A stretch of DNA of 64,000 nucleotides from Kalmanozyma brasiliensis GHG001. Taxonomy: Eukaryota; Basidiomycota; Ustilaginomycetes; Ustilaginales. Where the stretch lies: NCBI RefSeq assembly GCF_000497045.1, contig NW_015961988.1, positions 840,429 through 904,428 of the forward strand. The letters run 5' to 3'. How positions within the stretch are numbered: position 1 is the stretch's first letter; each line of letters starts with the position of its first letter. Position numbers and translations under genes: made by a program. Shown here piece after piece: positions 39,691 through 49,495 of this stretch. The notes below the pieces were generated by a model. It ran no database searches. It was not told the DNA's origin and saw only the letters and a program-made list of their open reading frames with translations.

Positions 39691-39696
39691 TATATA
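39691..39696 (+). promoter_or_regulatory. TATA element upstream of tRNA-Asp copy 3
   Basis: TATATA 34-39 nt before the tRNA 5' end, as at the other two copies. Confidence 0.5.
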
Positions 39697-39729
39697 GATG
39701 CTACAGCTGTTCGGCCCAGCATGAAGCGA

Positions 39730-39832
39730 TCCGAATTAGTTTAGTGGCTATGACGGCGCCTTGTCATTCAATTGACTACGTTCTCCGCGCAGAAATACGG
39801 CGCAGACCCGGGTTCAATTCCCGGATTCGGAG
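39730..39832 (+). tRNA. tRNA-Asp(GTC), copy 3, with 31-nt intron
   Basis: Same tRNA-Asp as copies 1 and 2, with acceptor TCCGAAT/ATTCGGA, anticodon GTC and T arm CCGGG-TTCAATT-CCCGG. The 31-nt intron and near flanks are identical to copy 2. It lies between the convergent 3' ends of USB1 and crk1. Confidence 0.93.
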
Positions 39833-39843
39833 GATCAAATCAC

Positions 39844-39850
39844 TTTTTTT
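39844..39850 (+). terminator. Pol III terminator of tRNA-Asp copy 3
   Basis: Seven T starting 11 nt after the discriminator base. Confidence 0.75.
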
Positions 39851-40138
39851 GCCAGTATTTTGACAGCTATTGAGCTGTCTTTTTTCGCCTTCAAATAGCA
39901 GCGTATATGGTAGTTATTGTCTCAGTGTTGAGTTGTTTCGCTTGTCCAATCCAAGCATGGCAAGATGCAGACGGACATCGCTCACTTGAAAGCACTCGTT
40001 GGTGAAAGATGCAAAGAGATGGTATCGGCAAGAGTTGCAGCAATGTGCGGAGACAAGATTACACGAGAGAAAGAGCGTGAGACTGAAAGCACAAGTGAGT
40101 CGTGCGGGCAACAGAAGCGACAATGTGCTGAGACACGG

Positions 40139-43100
40139 TCAGTTTTGTGGCAAAACGCCGCTGGGACGCGCCTGAGCATATAGCATCTGCGTCGCCTTCT
40201 CATCGATGGCGGGGACGTCGATGGACGCTGCGATCGACGAGAAGGGCGGCAGCGTAGTGCCGTTAGTGCCGTGCCCAGGTGCGACGTGGAACATGGGATT
40301 GACGTGCTGCTGATGCATTTGCTGCTGTGGGTGACTTCCGTTGGAATAGTACGCTGCCGGCATCCCGGCATCGATTCCCGCATCGCCTCGCACTACGCCA
40401 CCCTGCTGCAGGCTCTGGTGAAGCGGCGGAAGCTGATACGGTGGATGGTAGCCCGTCGAAGGCGTCCCCGGCCCGCCAAGCGAATAAGGATGGAAGCGCG
40501 GGATGCCGCTTGCGTGATGCAACGGCGACGCTGAGCCCTGTCGATGCGCAGATGTCGACGAAGCGCGACTGCCGGTTCGACTCGACCGACTGGCTGATTG
40601 GCGCGGGCCAGGAAGATGGGCAGGGCCGGGGGAGACATTGCCTGGAGTTCGGGTCCGTGCTTCTGCGGCCGTCATCCTCTCCATGTTGGCGATGAGCTGA
40701 TGATCAAGCGAGCTGATGATACGTGTCTCTGCTGAGCTGCGATGCGACTCAAGAGAAGGAGCGAAGCGACGCTGGTCGATCACGGGCGGTGCTGATGCGA
40801 GCGAAGAAGAGGAACTGGCACGCTGGACGTAGTGTCCCGGCTGCCCATGTTGGCCAGTGCCCGGCCCCGGATCGCTGTCGCCGGTCTGATAGGACTGTAT
40901 CGAGGGCGCGTAGTTGGCTCTGCGCGGCTCGACGCCATCTTCGAAACTCGACATGGAGTGGTCGTCATCGTGTTCCCGTCTGCGTGCCTTGTTGGACCGA
41001 CTGTAGATGGCAGCACCCACGCCTCGCCAGGCCATGTTGCCGGCGATAGCTGGATTGCCATTCATGCCATAGTCGGGGCTGAGGCCATGGATAGGTGGCT
41101 GCAAGGGCGAGCGAGCGAACTCTCCCGGTGCCAGGCCAGACACGGGCGGAGAGAGCTGAGAACCGGGCGCAGCAGGTTGTTTGCCTCGCGCCTTCTCGCT
41201 GGGGCTTGTTCTGTACACAGAGTCGGCCTGCACACTGCCCGCAAGCCATTCGACAGAATCCTTGTTGTTGGAGGAAGCCAAGATCTGTTGGCGCTTCTGC
41301 ATGACGGCACGCGCACGGTCTCGAGCAGCTTTCTGCTGTGCCTCTCGTTTGGCCTTCTCCGCCTCGCGAGCCGCTTTTTCGGCTTCCTTCTTGGCTTTCT
41401 TCGGATCGATGGGCTTTGCTGGGACGCCGTTGGACTGTGCCGCAGATGTGGCATGCTCGGCAGCGATGCGTTGTGCTGGTGTCGGTTCCAACGACGCTTT
41501 GAGCTCCTGGTGGGATCCGTTGCCAGCAGCGTAGGCGGATGCCACGCCATTGGAGGGCCTGCGAGAGCTGGGAGCACTGCCGTTCGCGTACTGATGAGCG
41601 CTGCCGTTGTCAGCGACAACGCCATTGGCGCCGCCGCCGCCGCCGCCGCCGAAAACGGAGCTGATACCCCAACCCTTGCTCTTTCGCTTGTCCTTGTCAC
41701 GCGAGCTGATGGTCTCGCCGCTGGTGTTCGGGTCCTGTTGCTGCGCAAGGTCGATGGAGGACGATGTGGCCGAAAGATAGCCTTGCATGTCTCTGCTCGC
41801 ATACTGGCCTGGGGACGGAACGAAGGCGCCATGTCCATCATAGTCAGAGACCTGCGCCTGATCGGAGCCTTGGCGGAGATGACGGAGGTACTGTTCGTGC
41901 TGCGGTGCGTGCAACGTCTGGGCATGGCGAGGGTCGATGTGACCGTTGGGCAGTCTCATTGGACCGTTGACAAGGGTCGATGATGCATCAGAGGAATGGG
42001 CGACGGAGGGGGGTCCGTCGTGGTGAGCGGAGCTGCTGTACACAGAAGCCGAATCCGGGAACGCGGGATAGCCGGACAGAGACACTTCTCTGCTCATCGA
42101 GGCGTCCGGAGGTGCCCATTGCGCTTGATCCATGTCTTCCTGCATCGGCGATGCGGGCGAAGCGTGCGCGTTGGCAGCAGGGACGGGAGCCTGGATTACG
42201 GGACGGCCACCATTGACCATGACGAGCGGAGTTCCATCCGGTTGGCGAAGCATGGCCAAAGGCCTGATGTTCGAATCGGCAGCTCCAAACGGTGGTCGAT
42301 TCGCATGTGGTGAGAGGGGTGTTGAATGCGACGGCGGTATAGGACGCGATGCTGCCAAGTTGGTGGCCAAGACCTGCTGCGGCCGCAGGGGAGCCGTTGC
42401 GCTGACCACTGGTTTCGCTTGCGGTGGCCGCAATCTCGGAGCGTAGAATCGCATGTAATGATGCTCTATGCAGTCCTTGCTCGTGAGCCTCGCTTTCGGA
42501 TCGTAGCGGAGGAGATCCTCAATGCAATCCACCAAGCTTTGTGGGACTCGATCCGTAAAGAGGCGAGAGAACTTGATGGGCTTGCGCACGGGAAAGGTGA
42601 AGCCGACAGCCCTCGCCATGCGGATACCTCTATCCCACGGCCCACCGCCGTTGCGTCTTGAGCGCGAGTCGATGCCGTAGCTGTTGCTCGGGTCGCCTAG
42701 AATGTCGCAAATCTGGAGCACCTGATCCACCTCACTATGGCCGGGGAAGAGGGGTTTGAGATTGACAAGCTCGGCGAGGATGGTGCCGAGAGCCCACATG
42801 TCGACAGGATTGCTGTAGTCGCGCGATCGAAGGAGCACTTCGGGAGCACGGTACCAGCGCGTGGACACGTATTCGGTGTAGGGCGGTTTGCTGTCGGTCT
42901 CACGAGCGAGACCGAAATCGGCGAGCTTGACAATGACGAGCACGTCCTTCTCCGAGGGCTGACTCTCACGCAGATTTGGGTAGTCTGCAAGGCCGGTGGT
43001 GGTGATGAGAAGATTCTCGGGTTTCATGTCGCGATGGAAGTAGCCATGCTGGTGGATGTGGTCGAGACCGAGAACGATCTGTTCGTAGATGGAAGCGACC

Positions 43101-43756
43101 AGACCAGCGGCAAGTGGACGCCCCTTGCGCGACTTTGTGAGCTGATAGAGGTTGCCCTCCATGCACTCAAAGACGAAGTGAAGCTCTTTTGTGGTGGGCA
43201 TGAGGAAGGCGTCGTAGAGCGGGATGATGTTGGGATGCGGAGGTATTGTGAGGAGCGAGCTGAGCTCTTTGAGCTTCATGCATTCCTGCCAGCTGGGAAA
43301 GGGCTTCTTCATCTTTTTAATAGCGACCAGACGTTTACCAATGTATTCTGGCCGTGTTGTTGGATGCTGCATGGGTGAAAGCATGGTACCACTCGGCAGC
43401 GGGCTCTTCCAGTCGGCGAGGCAGACGGTACCGAAGGATCCGTCTCCCACGTCCTTGATGACAGTAAAGTCTCTTGGACCCTCGCGCATGAGCGATGCTG
43501 CTGTTGTGGGCATTTCGGTTTCTGGCGGTCGTAGTGATGCTGAAGCATGATCAAAGGCGGCGGGATGTGTAGCAGGCGGATGTGGGACGCGATACGAAGT
43601 AGACGCACCGTCCGTCAGTCCGCCGGGTGCCGTTGCGGCCTGCATGATGATCGACAAGCCGACCAGATCGTCGCGGAGCCCCTGCTGATGAGGTAGGAGG
43701 CCGTGATGATGTAAGGGCGCAAGAGGTGGCTCCGAAGCGGAAGCGACCTGTGCCAT
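40139..43756 (-). CDS. crk1: Ime2/MAK-type protein kinase Crk1
   Basis: A 1205-residue CMGC Ser/Thr kinase matching smut Crk1, which in U. maydis links environmental signals to mating, morphogenesis and virulence (established for that protein). The kinase domain covers about residues 97-430: glycine loop GDGSFG (104-109), VAIKK with Lys147, HRDMKPENLL (221-230), DFG (270-272), activation-loop TEY (284-286) and the CMGC segment WYRAPEVLL. The TEY dual-phosphorylation motif is MAPK-like. A 25-30 residue insertion lies between the glycine loop and VAIK. The rest, about 770 residues, is disordered: Gln/His/Pro-rich, a poly-Gly run (from the GCC repeat near 41640) and a charged coiled-coil-like AKKEAEKAAREAEKAKREAQ. 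An in-frame TAA two codons upstream of the ATG fixes the start. Single exon. Confidence 0.92.
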   Translation of the reverse strand: MAQVASASEPPLAPLHHHGLLPHQQGLRDDLVGLSIIMQAATAPGGLTDGASTSYRVPHPPATHPAAFDHASASLRPPETEMPTTAASLMREGPRDFTVIKDVGDGSFGTVCLADWKSPLPSGTMLSPMQHPTTRPEYIGKRLVAIKKMKKPFPSWQECMKLKELSSLLTIPPHPNIIPLYDAFLMPTTKELHFVFECMEGNLYQLTKSRKGRPLAAGLVASIYEQIVLGLDHIHQHGYFHRDMKPENLLITTTGLADYPNLRESQPSEKDVLVIVKLADFGLARETDSKPPYTEYVSTRWYRAPEVLLRSRDYSNPVDMWALGTILAELVNLKPLFPGHSEVDQVLQICDILGDPSNSYGIDSRSRRNGGGPWDRGIRMARAVGFTFPVRKPIKFSRLFTDRVPQSLVDCIEDLLRYDPKARLTSKDCIEHHYMRFYAPRLRPPQAKPVVSATAPLRPQQVLATNLAASRPIPPSHSTPLSPHANRPPFGAADSNIRPLAMLRQPDGTPLVMVNGGRPVIQAPVPAANAHASPASPMQEDMDQAQWAPPDASMSREVSLSGYPAFPDSASVYSSSAHHDGPPSVAHSSDASSTLVNGPMRLPNGHIDPRHAQTLHAPQHEQYLRHLRQGSDQAQVSDYDGHGAFVPSPGQYASRDMQGYLSATSSSIDLAQQQDPNTSGETISSRDKDKRKSKGWGISSVFGGGGGGGANGVVADNGSAHQYANGSAPSSRRPSNGVASAYAAGNGSHQELKASLEPTPAQRIAAEHATSAAQSNGVPAKPIDPKKAKKEAEKAAREAEKAKREAQQKAARDRARAVMQKRQQILASSNNKDSVEWLAGSVQADSVYRTSPSEKARGKQPAAPGSQLSPPVSGLAPGEFARSPLQPPIHGLSPDYGMNGNPAIAGNMAWRGVGAAIYSRSNKARRREHDDDHSMSSFEDGVEPRRANYAPSIQSYQTGDSDPGPGTGQHGQPGHYVQRASSSSSLASAPPVIDQRRFAPSLESHRSSAETRIISSLDHQLIANMERMTAAEARTRTPGNVSPGPAHLPGPRQSASRSSRTGSRASSTSAHRQGSASPLHHASGIPRFHPYSLGGPGTPSTGYHPPYQLPPLHQSLQQGGVVRGDAGIDAGMPAAYYSNGSHPQQQMHQQHVNPMFHVAPGHGTNGTTLPPFSSIAASIDVPAIDEKATQMLYAQARPSGVLPQN
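41629..41651. repeat. GCC trinucleotide repeat inside crk1
   Basis: About seven tandem GCC units (plus strand) encoding a poly-Gly tract in the disordered C-terminal part of Crk1. Likely to vary in length between strains. Confidence 0.8.
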
Positions 43757-46700
43757 AGCTTATGTGCTGAGTGATCGCAAAGGCATGGTCGAGCTTGCAG
43801 GAGCTGGGCGTATGGGCGAGCAACGAAAGCAGATGAGGGAATGTGGTGCCTTGGATAGACGAACTGTGGACAGATCCACCACCGCGGTTCGATCCTGATG
43901 CTGGGGAAGGAAAGAGACCGAGTGAATCGACCCTCGCGTTTGTTGTGAAGTGGAAGCAGCGCCCGGCGGATAGGTCGGCTTCGTCGGAAAGGGACGGTGA
44001 CAGCGGTTCCGGAGTGTCGTTGGTCAGAGCGCTCTCGGATGATTCCACCGACGCTTGTGAAGGGACGATGCTGAGCGTTGAGCGTCGACGGCAGAAGGCA
44101 AGCCTCGTCGAGATTGACTTGATGCAGTAACACGGACAGCGCTGTCCGAAGCGGAGCGGATGATGTCGAGAGTAGTGGTGGGGTCGACGAGCGACGGAAC
44201 GATACAGAGCTTGGTCGATGGCGAACTGCGCGGAGAAGGGTCACTCGTGTGACAAACGAGCGATAGACTGATCGAAACAGGAAAGCAGAGCAGAGCAAGC
44301 CAGGGCGTAGATGATCGATGGTTGACTGTGACAAAATGCAAAGGAGAGTCGGGTCGCCAAGTGCAAGAGCGTGCGGGCGTGATCGGTGAGAGAGACGATT
44401 GAATCGGTCTCTGGGGCTGACGCAGACGAGAGATGTCGAGAGAAAGAGAGAAGGTGTGACGGAGGAGCGAGAGAAGGAGCTGAGTCGAGGAGGGTGAAGC
44501 GGGGTCAACGGCTAGTGCAGCAGGCGGTAGAGGCGTAGCCTAAGCCGAATAGCGGTCAGAGGTGATTGTGTGAGTGGTGCGAGTGTTGCGTGCGGGATGT
44601 GACAATCAACAGAGGTGCAGGCGTGCAGCTGTCGGTCTGTCTCTTGTCCATTTCGGTGCTAAAAAGTCGAGTCGAGTTGAACTGAGTTACGGTGCAACGC
44701 GAGTGTGTGTGTGACTGTGTGCTGCGTTGCGCCTCAAATGAGACACGAAGTCGAGAGAGAAAATAGAGAGGGGACCGAGCTTAGAAGGGTGCAACGGCAG
44801 CGGGCAGGGTTCAAGTGTGCGGCAAGGCGGGCGGATGGTGGCTGCTGCTGCTGCTGCTGCTGATGCTGACCCGCCCGCCGTCCAATTTTCCACTCAGAGC
44901 CGACGCAGGCGACTGCAGAAAGCCAATCTAAACCCTAAACCAAACCGACGGATGTGGGTCTTTGTTTGCTTTGTCCTGCTCTGCACTTTGCACTGCCATC
45001 ATCTGTCATGGGCATCCAAGGGCGTAGAAGGGTCCGAGCCAAGGTTTGACTATTCGGAATGCTGTCGGTCAAACCTCTACGGTGGAAGCTCAGAGAGGGC
45101 GGCACTTGCGACGTGGGATGATGATCTGTGTGTGTGGGCGAGATGAGGTGTGCACATCTGGCGGGGCTGGCTGCGATGCAAGGGGCTGCTTCAAGCCAGC
45201 AAAGGAGCCATTCCGATCGCACACTCTGCGACCCAAATGCCAGCGCCACCGAGGTCAACGCCGCATACCATCAAAGGGCTAAATGTTGATGCTTTTCGAA
45301 TTCAGTCAGGCTCAAGACCGATGACTTGTCTTCCATCTGGGTTTGTCTCTCTCTTCTGAGTTGAGGGACAAGAGCAAAATGCGGAGCAGAGCTGATCTCG
45401 ACGTGAGTTTAAACCATTCTTGTCAGCTCAGCTGCGTGGCCAGATAGGCCGAGAGCGGATATCGCCCCGCTGATCCTGCATACCATCGTTCATGCGCACA
45501 ATCACCCGATGGGAAGATCAGACCTGGCGTGCATTCTCGACAGTCCAACGAGGTGCAAGCCATGTAGACAGCAGCGAACACAGCTCAAGGGAGGCATCTG
45601 CACCGGGGACAATGGATTGCTGTCGGAGAATAATCTAGAAGTCATGCTGTCGACAGACCTCAACAGTCGTGACGATGATGATGTCAAAGCTAACTTAGCC
45701 TAGCCTAGTCTAGTCACTCTTGCATGCGAGACGCCGAGCAGGAATGCTGCCAAACAAGATTGGCCCGCACGCCTCCCTTTTCTCCGTCCGGTTAAGCGTG
45801 CAAACAGCGGTAAAGGGTTTCTACGCGCCCTTCCAACCACGCACCTCGCTTGGCAGCCGCCCACTTTTCCAGACCCACGGAGCCATGTGACAGCGCGCCC
45901 AAGCCACTGTATTCGCCAGCTGCAGCCTTCAGCCCAAATGACCTACAGAGCTCACGATGATCACGAACAATACCACAAGATGTCTCGGTCCTGACGTGTT
46001 CGCTCAACCTTCCGCCCTTTGTGGTTGACAGCCCGCGTCGACATCTTCGACTCGAGGCCCGGATCGGGTGGTCCGATCGGGACCCCCGTCGCAGCTATGA
46101 AGGGATCAACTACGACCCAAAAGCAGCGCCGTTGCCGTGGTGGGCCTTCTAGCGGTTACGGCCCGTGTCCGCAGGCTCGAATTTCGGAAACATGCGAGCA
46201 CGCTGAGTCGTCGTCTCTTTCTGAAGATCACGGTTGGTGAAGCCAAAATGGTTCCCACGCCTCTTCCTCACATGCGGTCATCAACGCCCTCCTCTGGGAG
46301 GAGAGAGAGGGTCCTCTGAAAAGTTGATCCGAAATTCCACCGAGCTCAACCCACACAAACACACATGCAGTGACCCACGACGAGACTCTCTTTTAGTGGT
46401 GACGCTTGGCAGGAAGAAAAGCGAGCGTGACTTTTTTGGATAAGGATCTGCACGGATCCTATTTTGTGTAGGAATCCATGCGCAGATCGATATGAAATCA
46501 CTCTACAGCTCAGCACGCTTCTTAGCCTCTGTGACAACCCGACTTTGCTCACGATCATCCTCGAGGCCATTGACATTCCCTTGCAACCATCTTCAGTCCA
46601 CGTAACACGGAATCAGTTCGGTTCGATCCACTGCAACTCTGGCTCAAGGCTCAAATCAGCTCGACCGGCCGGATCAAAGACAACACGCAGCAACAACCGC

Positions 46701-46781
46701 TGGCTGCGCTGCCCCATACATAGAGACAAAGCAGGACCACCAACGACAAACAACGACCCCCTCCAATCGGCTCAAAGCTGG
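43757..46781. other. 3-kb region between crk1 and phosphofructokinase
   Basis: The longest gene-free stretch. The first 0.9 kb next to crk1 is CT-rich on the minus strand and carries overlapping minus-strand ORFs of 165 and 297 codons in other frames; I read it as a long crk1 5' leader or promoter rather than a gene. A CTG repeat and a telobox-like AAACCCTAAA follow near 44840-44942. The last kilobase is the PFK promoter and leader. The PFK frame is open back to 46464 but without family features. Confidence 0.5.
44841..44868. repeat. (CTG)n trinucleotide microsatellite upstream of crk1
   Basis: Seven tandem CTG units, then an interrupted unit (ATGCTG), in the crk1 upstream region. Confidence 0.85.
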
Positions 46782-49391
46782 ATGAACACCTTCACGATGC
46801 CGCCCTTCGCGCCAGCCATCCGTGCTGAAAACACCTTTGCCGGCCAATCGGCCAGCGACAAAGACTTGTCCGCCAAATTCGCTCGAACCAGCACAAATGG
46901 AGGCCAACCTCGAAGGCTCGCCGTCATGACCTCGGGCGGAGACTCGGCTGGTATGAATGCTGCCGTACGCTCCGTCGTCAAGATGGCCATCTTCCGCGGA
47001 TGCGAGGCTTTCGTCATCCGTGAAGGCTGGGAGGGTCTCGTTCGCGGGAACCAATCCCCCGATAGCACGCCTCCACAGACCCCCTCGGTCAGCACGAGCC
47101 AACCTACCTTTGCCGACACCGCCGACCCCAAAGGCAAGGCTTCCGATCGGAATCAGCAAACGGAGCAGTCCGATTTTGTGCCCACGTATGGCGAAGGCGA
47201 ATTGCTGCGTGAAGGCGTCGGAGAGGCACAAGAACTCGGTCTCCGGGGTCGATACATCATCCGCGTAGGTTGGGATGACGTGCGTGGTTGGATGGACCAA
47301 GGCGGAACTCTGATCGGGACCGCTCGATCCAAGACGTTCCGCACACCAGAAGGCCGCGAGCAAGCTGCCTACAACCTCATCATCAACGGCATCGACGCAC
47401 TTGCCGTCTGTGGTGGTGACGGAAGTCTCACCGGTGCAGACAAGCTTCGCGCAGAATGGCCCGACCTCGTCTCGGCGCTCAAGTCCAAGGGTCGCATCAC
47501 TGAAGAGCAGGCCACCAAGTTTGCGCATCTCAACATCGTCGGTCTCGTCGGCTCCATCGACAATGACATGGCCACCACCGACATCACCATTGGCGCATCC
47601 ACTGCTCTGCAACGCATCTGCGAGTCGGTCGACTCCATCTCTTCCACAGCTGCGTCACACTCCCGCGCCTTCGTAGTCGAAGTCATGGGACGACACTGCG
47701 GCTGGCTCGCCCTCATGGCCGGTATTGCTACCGGTGCCGACTACGTCTTCATACCCGAACGCCCTCCTACGGGTCAGGAATGGCACTCGGAAATGTGCGA
47801 GGTCCTTCAAAAGCACAGAGATCTCGGAAAGCGAAAGTCGATTGTCATTGTCGCCGAAGGCGCTATCGACCGCGAGCTCAATGACATCACCCCAGAGATG
47901 ATCAAGAACGTGCTGTCCGACGATCTCGGTCTCGATACTCGTGTCACCACCCTGGGTCACACCCAGCGAGGAGGCAAGCCGGACGCCAACGATCGCATCC
48001 TTGCCACCCTCCAGGGTATCGAAGCCGTCGATGCTGTGCTCGAAGCTACCCCAGAGACCCCATCGTACGTCATCGGCATCAGCGAAAACAAGATCACGCG
48101 CATCCCGCTCATGTTTGCCGTCGAACAGACCCAAAAGGTGGCCAAGCTCATCGAGTCGAAAGACTTTGACGGTGCGTTGGCACTTCGCGATCCCGAGTTT
48201 GCCGAAGGTCTCCGTGCATTCAAGTACATCAGCCAGATCACCGAGGACGAGCGAGTGCCAGAGAAGAAGCGCATGAGGATGGGCGTCATCCACGTCGGCG
48301 CGCCTGCAGGAGGCATGAACGCTGCGACCCGAACAGCCGTGCGCTACTGTCTCGCCAAGGGTCACGAGGCTGTCGTCATCTATAACGGATTTCCCGGCTT
48401 GCTCGAGGACAATGTTTCGATGCTCACCTGGCTGCGCGTGGATGGCTGGGCGACAAGAGGCGGCTCTGAGCTCGGCGTCAACCGTCACCTGCCCGACATC
48501 GACATTGGCGCCGTGGCAGCCAAGCTGCAGGAACACAAGATCGAAGGTCTCCTCATCGTTGGTGGATTCGAGGCGTTCAGCTCTGTCAAGATCCTCAACG
48601 ACAACCGCGACCGATACCCTGCCTTCCGCATCCCCATCGTCGGTCTTCCCGCCACCATTTCCAACAATGTGCCCATGAACGAGTTCTCGCTTGGATCCGA
48701 TACGTCGCTCAACGCCCTGGTGGACGCCTGTGACGCCGTCAAGCAGTCGGCGTCTGCATCGCGCAACCGTGTCTTCGTCGTCGAGACGCAGGGAGGCAAG
48801 TGCGGCTACATCGCCGTCATGGGTGCGCTCGCTGCCGGTGCTGTGCTCGTCTACACGCCCGAAGTCGGCATCGGTCTGCAGCAGCTAGGCAAAGACGTCA
48901 ACTTCCTCAAGAAGCGCTTTTTGCTCGATGTCAAGGGCAAGTCGGAAGGTCGTCTGGTCATCCGCAACGAGAAGTCCTCCGAAGTGTTCACAACGGAAGT
49001 CATCACCAAGATCCTCAAAGAAGAGGGCAAGAGCCTGTTCGATGCGCGATCCGCCAGCCTGGGCCACACGCTTCAGGGCGGCGTTCCCTCGCCACTCGAC
49101 CGTGTCCGTGCGACCCGTCTCGCACTCAAATGCTGCGAATTCCTCGAGTCCGAAGCTCTCAAGCAGCGCTCTTCCTCGTCATCGCACTCATCCAAGACGG
49201 GCGAAAAGTCGTACTCGGACGACACGGCGGTGATGATCACCATCCAGGGTTCCACCATCTGCTTCACCGCGGCAACCGAGATGGCAAAGAACGCCGATAT
49301 GAAGAATCGACGCGGCAAGACGGCGTGGTGGCACGAGCTCAAAGCGCTCGTCGAGCTGCTCGGTGGGCGAACGGCTTTGGCCGAGTTGTAA
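46782..49391 (+). CDS. ATP-dependent 6-phosphofructokinase
   Basis: Catalyses ATP-dependent phosphorylation of fructose 6-phosphate to fructose 1,6-bisphosphate, the committed step of glycolysis, in the cytosol. The 869-residue product has the eukaryotic tandem arrangement. The catalytic N-half begins near 45 with TSGGDSAGMNAAVRS (about 50-64) and contains CGGDGSLTGAD and the proton-acceptor region GSIDNDMATTDITIG. The regulatory C-half starts near 495 with MGVIHVGAPAGGMNAATRTAVR. An insertion of about 50 Ser/Pro/Gln-rich residues follows GWEGLVRGN. The start at 46782 (MNTFTMPPF) was chosen over the frame extension to 46464, whose 106 codons look non-coding; Met at 46797 is also possible. Single exon. 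It converges on the cyclase gene with a 104-bp gap. Confidence 0.92.
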   Translation: MNTFTMPPFAPAIRAENTFAGQSASDKDLSAKFARTSTNGGQPRRLAVMTSGGDSAGMNAAVRSVVKMAIFRGCEAFVIREGWEGLVRGNQSPDSTPPQTPSVSTSQPTFADTADPKGKASDRNQQTEQSDFVPTYGEGELLREGVGEAQELGLRGRYIIRVGWDDVRGWMDQGGTLIGTARSKTFRTPEGREQAAYNLIINGIDALAVCGGDGSLTGADKLRAEWPDLVSALKSKGRITEEQATKFAHLNIVGLVGSIDNDMATTDITIGASTALQRICESVDSISSTAASHSRAFVVEVMGRHCGWLALMAGIATGADYVFIPERPPTGQEWHSEMCEVLQKHRDLGKRKSIVIVAEGAIDRELNDITPEMIKNVLSDDLGLDTRVTTLGHTQRGGKPDANDRILATLQGIEAVDAVLEATPETPSYVIGISENKITRIPLMFAVEQTQKVAKLIESKDFDGALALRDPEFAEGLRAFKYISQITEDERVPEKKRMRMGVIHVGAPAGGMNAATRTAVRYCLAKGHEAVVIYNGFPGLLEDNVSMLTWLRVDGWATRGGSELGVNRHLPDIDIGAVAAKLQEHKIEGLLIVGGFEAFSSVKILNDNRDRYPAFRIPIVGLPATISNNVPMNEFSLGSDTSLNALVDACDAVKQSASASRNRVFVVETQGGKCGYIAVMGALAAGAVLVYTPEVGIGLQQLGKDVNFLKKRFLLDVKGKSEGRLVIRNEKSSEVFTTEVITKILKEEGKSLFDARSASLGHTLQGGVPSPLDRVRATRLALKCCEFLESEALKQRSSSSSHSSKTGEKSYSDDTAVMITIQGSTICFTAATEMAKNADMKNRRGKTAWWHELKALVELLGGRTALAEL

Positions 49392-49495
49392 CTTAGTCTT
49401 GCTGAAAGAAGATACACATTTGTCACCTGATATCCATTGTGAAGCCAGGAGATGATCGATGAGACCGAGTGAGACAGAGCGAAATCGAGGTCGAC

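Noticed and set aside
43887..43897. GGTTCGATCC resembling a tRNA B box
   Set aside because: No matching A box, acceptor stem or cloverleaf can be drawn around it.
44929..44942. Telobox-like AAACCCTAAA upstream of crk1
   Set aside because: A single short match far from the chromosome end. It is not an interstitial telomere array and no function can be argued.
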